A stretch of DNA of 64,000 nt from an uncultured Lachnospiraceae bacterium. GTDB taxonomy: Bacteria; Bacillota; Clostridia; Lachnospirales; Lachnospiraceae. This document shows, piece by piece, positions 8,089 through 15,916 of this stretch (positions are counted from its first letter, which is position 1; each line of letters starts with the position of its first letter). The notes beneath the pieces were generated by a model. That model did no database searches, was not told where the DNA came from, and was given only the letters and a program-made list of their open reading frames with translations. The stretch spans positions 62,001-126,000 of the forward strand of contig CAJTPS010000010.1 in the NCBI GenBank assembly GCA_910578555.1. Direction: 5' to 3'. The position numbers were made by a program, and so were the translations under genes.

Positions 8089-8544
8089 TTATATTTGTAA
8101 GCTCTCCGCATATTTAAATGAAATCACGTCTCTTGGTACAGTCTCGACATATGCCCGCTCCTTATGCATAAAAGAAATAATTTCATCTTTTGACATCCTG
8201 CCAAGCTTTTCAATAATGACATCAAGGATTTCTATGTCCTCATCCGAAAGTGCTGGAAATACAGTCGCTTCCTTTATAGCAAAATAATATGCATTCGTCT
8301 CACCCATGTCTACTTCTTCACATGGAACATCCTTCAAATCAATAATAAAATTATGTCCAACCGGTACCGCCCCCATTGGCAGCGCCTGATATACCAGCCC
8401 GGTTATCGCAAATCCTCTGTTCTTATAAGCCAACGCATCCGCATACCACATCAACTTCATGAGTTTCACTTTATAAAGACTGGTAACCTTTGTAGATGCC
8501 GCAAAATACCGAATTACATCAACCACCTTATCCAGAGAAAGCAC
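8089..8544 (-). CDS. Panacea (SocA/DUF4065) domain, C-terminal half of a split antitoxin
   Basis: 151 residues from a GTG. The sequence (VVDVIRYFAASTKVTSLYKVKLMKLMWYAD, shown here as VVDVIRYF then KLMKLMWYADAL; GLVYQALPMGAVP) is typical of Panacea-domain antitoxins. In close relatives this domain is fused behind an MqsA-like HTH domain in one chain. Here it is in a different frame and overlaps the HTH frame by 17 bp. The in-frame codons upstream (KLHGNTV) still resemble the linker, but a TAG lies just before them. Either the fused gene has been broken by a deletion plus frameshift, or the two halves are made separately. Confidence 0.7.
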   Translation of the reverse strand: MLSLDKVVDVIRYFAASTKVTSLYKVKLMKLMWYADALAYKNRGFAITGLVYQALPMGAVPVGHNFIIDLKDVPCEEVDMGETNAYYFAIKEATVFPALSDEDIEILDVIIEKLGRMSKDEIISFMHKERAYVETVPRDVISFKYAESLQI

Positions 8545-9007
8545 TGTGTTGCCGTGAAGCTTCTACAGGCAAAGTCTCCCTGACTTCACATAATAAAGTT
8601 AGGAACCACTCCGCATCCTGATCAATCTTCTTAAGTATTGTATCATGTGCCTTGTCTTGCACTTGATGGCTTTCATATCTTGTAATTGTTTTGCCGCCCC
8701 AGCCGAGAAGAATGCAAAAATCATTCTGACTAATTCCATACTTTGCACGTATACCGCTTATTTCATCAGATGTCAGAAGTCCTTTTACCTTTCTATAGGC
8801 ATTCTTTATGCGTATATCATTTTCACGTATCTGTTGTTCGTCCATATACAACTCTTCTGCTGTGTCACAGTACAAATAAGAGGCATCATAATCGACCTTA
8901 ACACCTTTAAAAATCGCCGTGTCTTTCACGAGAACTGTTTTCACTTCATGTTCTTCCATACAACATGTGCACATCTGTTTTACACTCTTTAAAATCTTCA
9001 TGTCCAT
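8528..9007 (-). CDS. MqsA-like zinc-finger/HTH antitoxin, N-terminal half of a split Panacea antitoxin
   Basis: 160 residues. The N-terminus has Cys pairs of a small zinc site (MCTCCMEEH and later YLYCD). The C-terminal half is an HTH of the MqsA type (RAKYGISQNDFCILLGWGG, KTITRYESHQVQDKAHD). GGGGAGGTG precedes the chosen ATG. The protein ends with a few residues after RETLPVEAS, where fused relatives continue through a linker into the Panacea domain, which is here in the next frame. It overlaps the upstream toxin candidate by 62 bp. MqsA-type proteins repress their own operon, and a perfect palindrome lies upstream of the toxin gene. Confidence 0.8.
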   Translation of the reverse strand: MDMKILKSVKQMCTCCMEEHEVKTVLVKDTAIFKGVKVDYDASYLYCDTAEELYMDEQQIRENDIRIKNAYRKVKGLLTSDEISGIRAKYGISQNDFCILLGWGGKTITRYESHQVQDKAHDTILKKIDQDAEWFLTLLCEVRETLPVEASRQHSAFSG

Positions 9008-9467
9008 GAAAACACCTCCCCTGCCTCTTTTTATATGGAAACATTTCCGGTGTAAACGCCTTTTCCGCAAAGTGGAAAGGCATTATAAATGTTGTGGCAC
9101 TACCGTACATACCCAGAAGTTCCACTCTGATTTTTATATATACGTCATCTTTACCATTATAAACCCTGCCAAACTCCCGCATTTCACTTCTATTCGGAAA
9201 CCTTAGGTCCTGCACTGTCCGCATATATTCTTCCGCAGTGAGTCTCTTTATTTCTCGTCTTAATGCCTCTACCGGATTCTCATCGGGAAACAATGTACTT
9301 ACTGTGTATTGATTTGTATATTTCTCATCACGTCCCTCATCCACCAGTCTTTTTATCTGAAACAGAATTTGTGCTCCATGCTCAATCGCATATTTTAAAT
9401 CCTGCAGATAAGATTTAATTTCCAGTTCACTTTCAATTCGTGTATGTACTTCCTTAGGCAATTTCAT
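8946..9467 (-). CDS. Candidate toxin of the Panacea toxin-antitoxin module
   Basis: 173 residues, soluble, no recognised family. Segments include LPKEVHTRIESELEIKSYLQ, DLRFPNRSEMREFGRVYNGK and ATTFIMPFHFAEKAFTP. It is the first gene of the operon and overlaps the antitoxin by 62 bp, the arrangement expected of a toxin gene. Panacea antitoxins pair with many unrelated toxins, so position is the main evidence. AGGAGA lies just before the ATG; a TTG further upstream would put the start inside the operator palindrome and is less likely. Confidence 0.5.
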   Translation of the reverse strand: MKLPKEVHTRIESELEIKSYLQDLKYAIEHGAQILFQIKRLVDEGRDEKYTNQYTVSTLFPDENPVEALRREIKRLTAEEYMRTVQDLRFPNRSEMREFGRVYNGKDDVYIKIRVELLGMYGSATTFIMPFHFAEKAFTPEMFPYKKRQGRCFHGHEDFKECKTDVHMLYGRT

Positions 9468-9480
9468 CTTCTCCTGTATG

Positions 9481-9496
9481 GGTATCAATTGATACC
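9481..9496. promoter_or_regulatory. Perfect 16-bp palindrome, probable toxin-antitoxin operator
   Basis: GGTATCAATTGATACC is an exact inverted repeat lying between a TATAAT-like -10 region (on the minus strand, about 9509-9514) and the ribosome site of the candidate toxin gene. HTH antitoxins of the MqsA family usually bind palindromes at their own promoter, so binding by the 8528-9007 product is the likely function. Confidence 0.65.
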
Positions 9497-9550
9497 TTCA
9501 TGATATATTATATTTTACACCATATCAATCAAAGAATGTCCAGACAGATA

Positions 9551-9574
9551 AAATCCCCGCAAAACAGCCAAAAA
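9551..9574. repeat. 24-bp direct repeat, copy 2, upstream of the toxin-antitoxin module
   Basis: Identical to 8004-8027. Here the right arm of the terminator hairpin (GCGGGG) is missing, so it is only half a terminator behind the ABC permease gene ending at 9585. Confidence 0.85.
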
Positions 9575-9584
9575 CCTCCCGCTC

Positions 9585-10355
9585 CTACTTAATCACCCTC
9601 CTGCCCCGATACTGCGCATACATCAGAAGAATCCCTGTGATGGCGCCGAAGAAGATAAAGGACTGGATAAAAGGCATGAAATTATAAGAACCGCCCGCCC
9701 AGAAATCGGCAAAATCATTGCTTATATAAGTCATCGGCAGGGTTGCTGCCACCTTCTGCAATGCCTTCGGCAGCTGCTCCGTAGAGATCCCCATCATGCC
9801 GGTCAGTACCATCAGCGTAAAATAAGCTGCCATCGTAATGCCGAACGTAATGCCGAATTTACGGAAAATATTCGCAAGGGAATGGGCAATCACTAAAAGC
9901 ATAATCCCGATCAGGTACAAAGATACGGGCAGGCAGATCACGGAAGATACAGCCGGTTTCGGAATATCCATTGTAAGCACCTGGAACACCGCATATATGA
10001 TAAATGCAACCGTCATAAAAATCATATGCGCAATAATCTTCGCCGTCAGGAGACTCCTCTCATGGAAACCGAACAGGCGCATTCTAAGCGGCACCTCCCG
10101 CTCCACCTCCTGCGAATACAGCGCGCCGTATCCGATAAACATAATGGACATCGGAATCACAAGCGACATGCTGAGCATAATGGAGACAATCACATTATCC
10201 CTCGCCGCCTCGGGCACCTGCGCGCCAATTGTTTTTGAAAAAATCAGTGTCATCATATTCGGGAATACGATCCCGAAGAAATGCGTCATAAAATTACCGT
10301 TAATATTGCGAAGTTCATATAAAACCATATTCATATTACATTTTCTTTGTTTCAT
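9585..10355 (-). CDS. ABC-2 type transporter permease
   Basis: 257 residues with about six hydrophobic segments (for example NVIVSIMLSMSLVIPMSIMF, IIAHMIFMTVAFIIYAVFQV, FIQSFIFFGAITGILLMYA) and no ATP-binding motif. It lies behind an ABC ATPase and a two-component pair on the same strand. GGAGAGAAAG precedes the chosen ATG. The substrate cannot be told; such regulator-kinase-ATPase-permease sets in Firmicutes often deal with peptide antibiotics or lipids. A pseudoknot-forming element lies directly upstream, so translation may be controlled separately from the ATPase. Confidence 0.85.
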   Translation of the reverse strand: MKQRKCNMNMVLYELRNINGNFMTHFFGIVFPNMMTLIFSKTIGAQVPEAARDNVIVSIMLSMSLVIPMSIMFIGYGALYSQEVEREVPLRMRLFGFHERSLLTAKIIAHMIFMTVAFIIYAVFQVLTMDIPKPAVSSVICLPVSLYLIGIMLLVIAHSLANIFRKFGITFGITMAAYFTLMVLTGMMGISTEQLPKALQKVAATLPMTYISNDFADFWAGGSYNFMPFIQSFIFFGAITGILLMYAQYRGRRVIK

Positions 10356-10368
10356 CTTTCTCTCCATT

Positions 10369-10438
10369 TCTGCGCTGCTTTATTGCACAAATACATACAT
10401 GGATTACAAGTTTGTGGCAGGCAACGCGCAGACACAAA
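10369..10438 (-). promoter_or_regulatory. RBS-adjacent pseudoknot element, copy 1 (ABC permease leader)
   Basis: Stem P1 is TCTGCGC (10369-10375) with GCGCAGA (10426-10432). Stem P2 is TTTGTG (10411-10416) with CACAAA (10433-10438). The stems cross, giving an H-type pseudoknot with the right strands abutting. In the transcript P1 closes 13 nt before the permease start codon. Sequence and layout match the serS copy at 52417-52491. Confidence 0.6.
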
Positions 10439-10476
10439 TCTCGTGATTAAAAATTCTAATTTTTTTCTTCCCCCTC

Positions 10477-11346
10477 CTACGCCTTCGCATAAAACTGCTC
10501 CCTGGCATTGATCGACATAATCTCGATATCCGAATTGCTCCGTTTAAAATTCACGTTATTGTCCATCAGAATCGACAAAAGCCTTCTCTCCTCCTCTTTG
10601 TCGCGGCAGGACAGTGCAATCAGATGACCGGGCGATTTCAGGGCATGAAATCCTTTCACCAGACTGATGTTGACGGAATTATTATCCATGATAAAAATTG
10701 CACTGCCGCAGTATGTTCTGAACAACTCTTCCTTCCTGCCAAAAGCGATAACTTTTCCCTGATCCAGCAACAGTATCTTATCCGCCAGCTGTTCCAGCTC
10801 TTCATAGTAATGCGATACGATGATAAATGAATCCTTTTTATCCCGATACCACTCTACCATTTTTTCCATCAGCTTCTGTCTTGTCTCGAAATCCAGCCCC
10901 GATGTGACCTCATCATAAAAAGTCAGTTCCGCCTTCTGCATCATAATCATAATAATGGTGAATTTCTGCTTCTGCCCGCCCGAAAGCGCATTGTATCTTT
11001 TGTGCAGACATTTTTCAAATTCAAAAAATGCGATCAGTTCCTGCAGCTCTTTATTCTCCTTGATCTTCGTATCCAGAACCATCTCCATGATCCGTTTCAC
11101 CGGCATGGTCGTCACATACGCATTACTCTGCATATGTGCCGCCATCTGCTCCGGCTCTAAATCGGTTACAATCCTGCCTTCATAATTGATCAATCCGAGG
11201 AGCGCTTTCACAAGTGTGCTCTTTCCCGCACCGTTAGAACCGATCACGCCGATGCGCTCCCCCTCCTCAATGCAGAGTGGACTGTTGATCTGTAATGCGG
11301 TATGACTGCCGTATTTTACCTGTAATTGTTTGATTGTAAGTAACAT
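10477..11346 (-). CDS. ABC transporter ATP-binding protein
   Basis: 289 residues. Walker A GSNGAGKST (about 38), signature LSGGQ (about 128), Walker B region AELTFYDEVTSGLD, and the switch histidine in FIIVSHYYEE are all present, so it should hydrolyse ATP. It powers the permease encoded 121 bp downstream. GGAAAGG precedes the ATG chosen; ten codons further upstream are in frame but lack a ribosome site. The C-terminal 80 residues are not part of the nucleotide-binding fold. Confidence 0.92.
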   Translation of the reverse strand: MLLTIKQLQVKYGSHTALQINSPLCIEEGERIGVIGSNGAGKSTLVKALLGLINYEGRIVTDLEPEQMAAHMQSNAYVTTMPVKRIMEMVLDTKIKENKELQELIAFFEFEKCLHKRYNALSGGQKQKFTIIMIMMQKAELTFYDEVTSGLDFETRQKLMEKMVEWYRDKKDSFIIVSHYYEELEQLADKILLLDQGKVIAFGRKEELFRTYCGSAIFIMDNNSVNISLVKGFHALKSPGHLIALSCRDKEEERRLLSILMDNNVNFKRSNSDIEIMSINAREQFYAKA

Positions 11347-11471
11347 AATTTCCTTTCCATTTTGCCTTTGATGCAATCTGATATTTTTATATTTTTGTTT
11401 CTGTTTTTATAGATAGACGGATACGATTACGGTTTCTACACGCGCTTTACTTTTTCAATGTAAATCATGCC

Positions 11472-13094
11472 TTATTTTTCAACCCGTCTTTTTTCAAAAA
11501 ACAAAGCCGCCTGCACACCGTTTTCAATATTATCAATTTTCAGTTCACAGCCCATAAGCCTGCTGTAATAAGCCGCCACATACAGCCCCAGACCTTTGCC
11601 CTTGCCGCCTCCGTCACTGCTAACAAATGGCTCCAGAACGTTCGGGAGCAGTTTATCCTCTATGGTCACGCCGTAATTCGTGATACATAACCCCGCGTTG
11701 CTGATCTTAATTGTAACCTGCTGCTCCTCGGGTGTATATGAGACGGCATTGGACAACAGATTATCGACAATTTTTTTCAGCATTTCTCTGTCCGTATCGA
11801 CGGTGCCGCTTCCCGCAATCGTGATCCGCAGCCTTTTGTCTTCCGCCTGCACCGCGTAATCTCCCGCAAGTTCCTGCGCCAGCGCCTCAACCGCCACTTT
11901 CTCCTGCTGTATGTTCTCCGCACGGTAATTCAAATACAGGATATCCTCCACAATCTTCCGCATGGACAGAAGCTGTTTTTTTACCTCCGGCAGATACGTT
12001 TTCGTGTCTTTATATTTCCCGACCTCATTCATCATCCCTTCCACCAGAAGAAGCGCTGCCGCAATCGGCGTTTTCAGCTGGTGGGAAGAGGCCCGCAGGA
12101 ATACCTCCTGCCGCTCGTTTTCTTCTTCCAGTAAACGGTTCTTATGTTCCAGTTCTTCATAATTCTCGCGCAGTTTACCGTACAGTTCGTGCAGATTCCG
12201 TCCTAAAATACCGATCTCATCCTTGCTGTCTGTCAAAAATGCGTCCTCGTCCGGATCAAAACGCTCCGCCATGCCCGCACTCTCCGCTCGGCTGGCAAGC
12301 CTGATGATCGGATTCACGATTTTGCCGGAAAAGAATCCCGAAGAAACCAGCACCAGCAGAAAGATCACTGCAATGATCATTGGCAGGCTTCCCATAACAA
12401 TCGGCGTGATTTCCTCCATCTGCGGCGTCATTGTCGGCATAACCGTTATAATCAGTGCATCCTGCGTCTGCCCCATGGCAACATATGTGGTATAGCTGTA
12501 ATTACCGTCTGACACGCCTGCTTCATATACAATAGAGTCTCCGGATGCCGCATGCACTTTAGCGTATTCGCCATAATAGACCTGGCCGTCATGCTGCTCT
12601 TTTTGTTCCAGCCTGATATCAATCGGCGCATCGTCCGAGATCAGCTTCTGGCCCGCAAAAATATCTTTGAATTTCTCCTGCCATTCCCCGATACCCTCTT
12701 CTCCGCCTGCTGTCCACGAGCCGGCCATATCTTCCAGTTCCTCCAGACTGTCCGCTTTCACCGTCATCGTTCTGGCACGATCCAGAAACTCCTGCAGTTC
12801 CTCATCCTGCACGATAATTGTCAGCTTAAAGAACTTCCCCGCAATATAAACTTCATTCCCCGCATTCGGTATCTCCATTGTGAAGACCGACGACGGGTTT
12901 TTCACCGTGAGATTATCGTAGCTTCTCTCTTGCATGTAGCCCTTCTGAATCTCTGTGGCGGATTTCAAATTGCTGTTCATCACATAATCCACATAAAGCG
13001 ACGGCAGCATAAATACAAAGTATCCTATGACAAAAGCGATCATAATCACCGCCAGCGTCACACTGTATAGAAATGTCTTTTTTCTGAGTCCCAT
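11472..13094 (-). CDS. Membrane sensor histidine kinase
   Basis: 540 residues. Helix 1 (about 8-30), an extracellular sensor domain of about 200 residues, helix 2 (about 235-255), a HAMP linker, an H-box SSHQLKTPIAAA with the phosphorylated His, an N-box (IVDNLLSNAVSYTP) and G-box (GGKGKGLGLYVAAYYSRLMG). It would phosphorylate the OmpR-type regulator encoded 71 bp upstream. The neighbouring ATPase and permease are the probable targets. The ligand is unknown. Confidence 0.93.
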   Translation of the reverse strand: MGLRKKTFLYSVTLAVIMIAFVIGYFVFMLPSLYVDYVMNSNLKSATEIQKGYMQERSYDNLTVKNPSSVFTMEIPNAGNEVYIAGKFFKLTIIVQDEELQEFLDRARTMTVKADSLEELEDMAGSWTAGGEEGIGEWQEKFKDIFAGQKLISDDAPIDIRLEQKEQHDGQVYYGEYAKVHAASGDSIVYEAGVSDGNYSYTTYVAMGQTQDALIITVMPTMTPQMEEITPIVMGSLPMIIAVIFLLVLVSSGFFSGKIVNPIIRLASRAESAGMAERFDPDEDAFLTDSKDEIGILGRNLHELYGKLRENYEELEHKNRLLEEENERQEVFLRASSHQLKTPIAAALLLVEGMMNEVGKYKDTKTYLPEVKKQLLSMRKIVEDILYLNYRAENIQQEKVAVEALAQELAGDYAVQAEDKRLRITIAGSGTVDTDREMLKKIVDNLLSNAVSYTPEEQQVTIKISNAGLCITNYGVTIEDKLLPNVLEPFVSSDGGGKGKGLGLYVAAYYSRLMGCELKIDNIENGVQAALFFEKRRVEK

Positions 13095-13165
13095 ACTGTT
13101 TCTCCCTGTTTCCGCATTCTACAATATTGCAGTTTATTTCCCCGCATATTTTTGCAAATCACCTG

Positions 13166-13828
13166 CTATTGTGCTTCCTGATTCCGAAATTGATATCCCA
13201 CACCGATCACTGTTTTGATACAGTCCTCCGGCAGTTTCTTGCGCAGATTTTTCACATGCGCGTCGATGATCCTGTCATTCCCCACATAATCTTCATTGAA
13301 AATCCTGAGAATCAACTGCTCCCTCGTGAATGCCCGCTGCGGCTCTTTCATGAGAACCTGCAGTAACAGAAACTCGCTCAGCGTCAGTTCCAGGGACTTC
13401 CCGTCATAATATGCCTGATAGGAACTGTCATGAATCACCAGTCCTTTTTCCTGTCTGAGTTCCGGCCGTTTCACACGCCGCAGAATCGTCTCCATTCTTT
13501 TTAACAGGATAATAGGAGATACCGGCTTGATCACATAATCGTCCGCATAAGAATTAAATGCCTGTACCTGCGTCTTCTCATCCTCCAGCGCCGTGAGCAT
13601 GATGGTCGCCATCCCCGGGTAGTGCTCCTTACTGTACTGCAACACTTCAAGCCCGCTCACTTTTGGTACCATAATATCCAGCACCGCCATGTCAAAATCG
13701 TGCGCCCGGAGCAGATCAAGAGCCTCTTCGCCGTCTCCGGCGCAGGTAACGCTGTAGCCTTGCATTTTCATGTACTCGGTCAATACTTCCCGTATGGTCG
13801 GTTCGTCTTCCAGAAATAAAATGTTCAT
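13166..13828 (-). CDS. OmpR/PhoB family response regulator
   Basis: 220 residues. The receiver domain (1-118) has LEDEPTIREVL, the phospho-acceptor Asp in MAVLDIMVPKVSG, and the Lys in DDYVIKPVSP. The winged-helix output domain (about 125-218) contains TLSEFLLLQVLMKEPQRAF and VDAHVKNLRKKL-type residues (DAHVKNLRKKLPEDC). AGGAG lies 13 bases before the ATG. First gene of the regulator-kinase-ATPase-permease set. Confidence 0.93.
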   Translation of the reverse strand: MNILFLEDEPTIREVLTEYMKMQGYSVTCAGDGEEALDLLRAHDFDMAVLDIMVPKVSGLEVLQYSKEHYPGMATIMLTALEDEKTQVQAFNSYADDYVIKPVSPIILLKRMETILRRVKRPELRQEKGLVIHDSSYQAYYDGKSLELTLSEFLLLQVLMKEPQRAFTREQLILRIFNEDYVGNDRIIDAHVKNLRKKLPEDCIKTVIGVGYQFRNQEAQ

Positions 13829-14240
13829 GTTTTTAGTGCCGCTCCTATTTATTTTACTGCCTTTTCCCTTTGTTTCCGTTGCGTTTTTGCCACACTTCAA
13901 TCAGATTATCCTCTTATGTTGTCTCACTGATCTTTGTGTCGTTTCTCTTATGATACTGCTTTCGTAAAGTTCCATCTGGAATCCGCATTTCCTGCGGACT
14001 CCGTGTGCGCGCCATGTACCTTACACTGCTTATTGTAGCACAGCGGTATGAATTTCATATGAAGATGATGTGTTTTTGTGAAGATAAAATCTCTGCACAG
14101 AAATTGCTTCCTTAAAGCAAAAATCCATAGTTATCGTTACAGTTTTTGATAAAAATACAATAATTGTAATGATAACTATGGGTTTTCCCGATTATTTATA
14201 TAAAAAATATTTGAATTATAATGATAGGCTGACCGTTCTA
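13829..14240. other. Intergenic region: leader of the two-component operon and a terminator-like repeat
   Basis: No gene is seen. On the minus strand a TACAAT hexamer near 14030 could be a -10 box, without a clear -35. A leader hairpin TCCGCA / TGCGGA lies at 13982-13998. The long inverted repeat at 14125-14181 is listed separately. Confidence 0.4.
14125..14181 (-). terminator. Long inverted repeat downstream of the acetyltransferase gene
   Basis: CCATAGTTATCGTTAC (14125-14140) and GTAATGATAACTATGG (14166-14181) form a 16-bp stem with one G-T pair and a 25-nt A/T-rich loop. On the minus strand it is followed by ATTTTTGCTTT, which fits termination. The large loop is unusual for a terminator, and a small mobile element end is an alternative. 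Confidence 0.5.
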
Positions 14241-14825
14241 TCACAGTTCCCTCATAAAGTACAAGACCAGATCATCATCATTACAGCACGCCGCATAGGG
14301 CTCGCATACCTTGTCGTTGTACCAGACGCCGCTGCCGTCGGGAATATACCCACGTTTCACGTACATCCTCTGGGCGCTGCCGTAACCACTGTGTAATCCC
14401 ACGCCTAAGCACACCTTATCGCTGTACTCACCGGCAACCTGCTCCGCCACGTCCATTAATCTGCTTCCGATCCCGCGGCGGCGGTACTTTTCCAGAACAC
14501 CGAAATCCACGATTTCCGGACACCCCTTATTCGCATACGCGCCCCACGCAGATTCCGGATAAACATTGATATATCCGGCGACACTTCCCTGATATTCCGC
14601 CACCAGAACGACGGCATGTTTCTCCTGCCTGTCCCGCAGGCGCATCTCGTATTTATCGACGGTCGCATCCCAGCCCTGCGCAATCTCCTCCTGTGTGATA
14701 ACCGCCGCATCCTCCTGCCGCATATCCCGGATGGTAATCTGTTTGTCTGTATAATAGACCTTATTGTACTGCTCTGGTTTGTTTTCTTCGCCACACCTTG
14801 TAACTTTTACTGCCTGATCCGTCAT
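14241..14825 (-). CDS. GNAT family N-acetyltransferase
   Basis: 194 residues. The acetyl-CoA binding core is clear: CPEIVDFGVLEKYRRRGIGS with the R-x-x-G-x-G-x loop, then LCLGVGLHSGYG-type strand (CLGVGLHSGYGSAQRMYVKR) and a RGYIPDG turn. GAGAGGG precedes the ATG. The acceptor substrate cannot be deduced. A pseudoknot-forming element precedes the ribosome site. Confidence 0.88.
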   Translation of the reverse strand: MTDQAVKVTRCGEENKPEQYNKVYYTDKQITIRDMRQEDAAVITQEEIAQGWDATVDKYEMRLRDRQEKHAVVLVAEYQGSVAGYINVYPESAWGAYANKGCPEIVDFGVLEKYRRRGIGSRLMDVAEQVAGEYSDKVCLGVGLHSGYGSAQRMYVKRGYIPDGSGVWYNDKVCEPYAACCNDDDLVLYFMREL

Positions 14826-14838
14826 ATTTCCCTCTCTT

Positions 14839-14896
14839 CTACACACTTTAGCATTATTTGAGGTCATTATACTTCTTAAAACGTGCAGGCACAAGA
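14839..14896 (-). promoter_or_regulatory. RBS-adjacent pseudoknot element, diverged copy (GNAT leader)
   Basis: P1 is CTACACA (14839-14845) with CGTGCAG (14882-14888), including two G-T pairs. P2 is shorter, TCTTA (14874-14878) with CAAGA (14892-14896). P1 closes 13 nt before the GNAT start codon, as in the other copies, and the transcript reads TTGTGCCTGCACG where copy 1 reads TTGTGTCTGCGCG. Confidence 0.45.
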
Positions 14897-15038
14897 CCCG
14901 CCTGATCATTCTTTTCCTCAATATGCATACTCTATATTACATAACCGGTTTTCAACCTGACCTGTGCGGTTTACTCTCCATCAGGAACTTTATCACATTC
15001 TTATGAATGCTCTCGTAATGAATGAATATTAAAAATCC

Positions 15039-15890
15039 TCAAATTTCACTGCGGACATTTCTGCGTATCCCCATATATGCAATCAAAGTCACAATGACAT
15101 ACCCTGATATTGCAATAGCGGACGACTCAATTCCAAATTCCCCTCCTGTAACTGCAAATGAATCGGTCTGCAAAACATAAGAGAATACAGAATGCTCATC
15201 CATATTTTCCCCAATAAAAAGAATGCCGCCGGATGTGATTATGTTCCATACCCCATGTACGATCGCACTGTTCCAGACAGAATGCTGTTCCAATGTAATA
15301 AACGAGAACATGATTCCCACAAAAGTTCCGGCAACCAGCACTTGCAGGCAGCTCAATATGCTGAAATCCATCCCGATTATATGTACCAGTCCAAACAGTA
15401 CTGACGGAATCAGAACCGCTGCCTTTCTTCCGAATTTTTTATCCAGCAGGTTCATTATGAATCCCCGAAAAACCATTTCTTCGACGCTTCCCGCCGCCAT
15501 ACCTATAAAAAATACTCCCGCACAGATAACTGCTGCCGTCTCCGGTAAATCTATAATCCCTCTCTGCAGTTTTCCCGGAAGAAGCAAGTAAATCCCGGTT
15601 ATGGCTAACGGTAATATAAACGCAATAATCAGCCATTTGACTCTTATCTTTATTTGGGGTATTGCGAGCTCCGGCATTTGTATCCCCAAGACCTTCTCTG
15701 CATACAACCTCAACAAAAAATATGCAAATACAGCATACAAAATCCCCGCTATCGCATTACACAAAAATAACGGTATGTGAATAACGGCAAATAAATTTGC
15801 CAATACCTGTGCCGCAAGCTGCGAAATTATCAAGAAAATTATCGCTCCGGCAATTCCTGCAATTACTTTTCCTGCTTTAATCTGTTTCAT
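15039..15890 (-). CDS. CPBP family intramembrane metalloprotease (CAAX protease-like)
   Basis: 283 residues with about eight hydrophobic segments. The family motifs are present: EE in GSVEEMVFRGF (motif 1), FGLVHIIG (motif 2, His) and HGVWN (motif 3). In bacteria such proteins are linked to bacteriocin immunity or maturation or to membrane-protein processing. AGGAGAAATCAG precedes the chosen ATG; in-frame starts upstream would abut the stop of the preceding lipoprotein gene. Likely translated with that lipoprotein. Confidence 0.88.
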   Translation of the reverse strand: MKQIKAGKVIAGIAGAIIFLIISQLAAQVLANLFAVIHIPLFLCNAIAGILYAVFAYFLLRLYAEKVLGIQMPELAIPQIKIRVKWLIIAFILPLAITGIYLLLPGKLQRGIIDLPETAAVICAGVFFIGMAAGSVEEMVFRGFIMNLLDKKFGRKAAVLIPSVLFGLVHIIGMDFSILSCLQVLVAGTFVGIMFSFITLEQHSVWNSAIVHGVWNIITSGGILFIGENMDEHSVFSYVLQTDSFAVTGGEFGIESSAIAISGYVIVTLIAYMGIRRNVRSEI

Positions 15891-15916
15891 CTGATTTCTC
15901 CTGCTATTCATAGACA

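Noticed and set aside
8089..9467. Canonical MqsRA toxin-antitoxin pair
   Set aside because: The upstream protein does not look like the small MqsR RNase, and the downstream Panacea domain is not part of MqsRA.
10356..10476. Transposon or MITE ends between ABC ATPase and permease
   Set aside because: The repeated bases form crossing stems and no terminal inverted repeats or direct repeats are found at this copy, so it is listed as a structured leader.
14169..14396. Small plus-strand frame overlapping the inverted repeat
   Set aside because: It runs antisense through the acetyltransferase gene and has no ribosome site.
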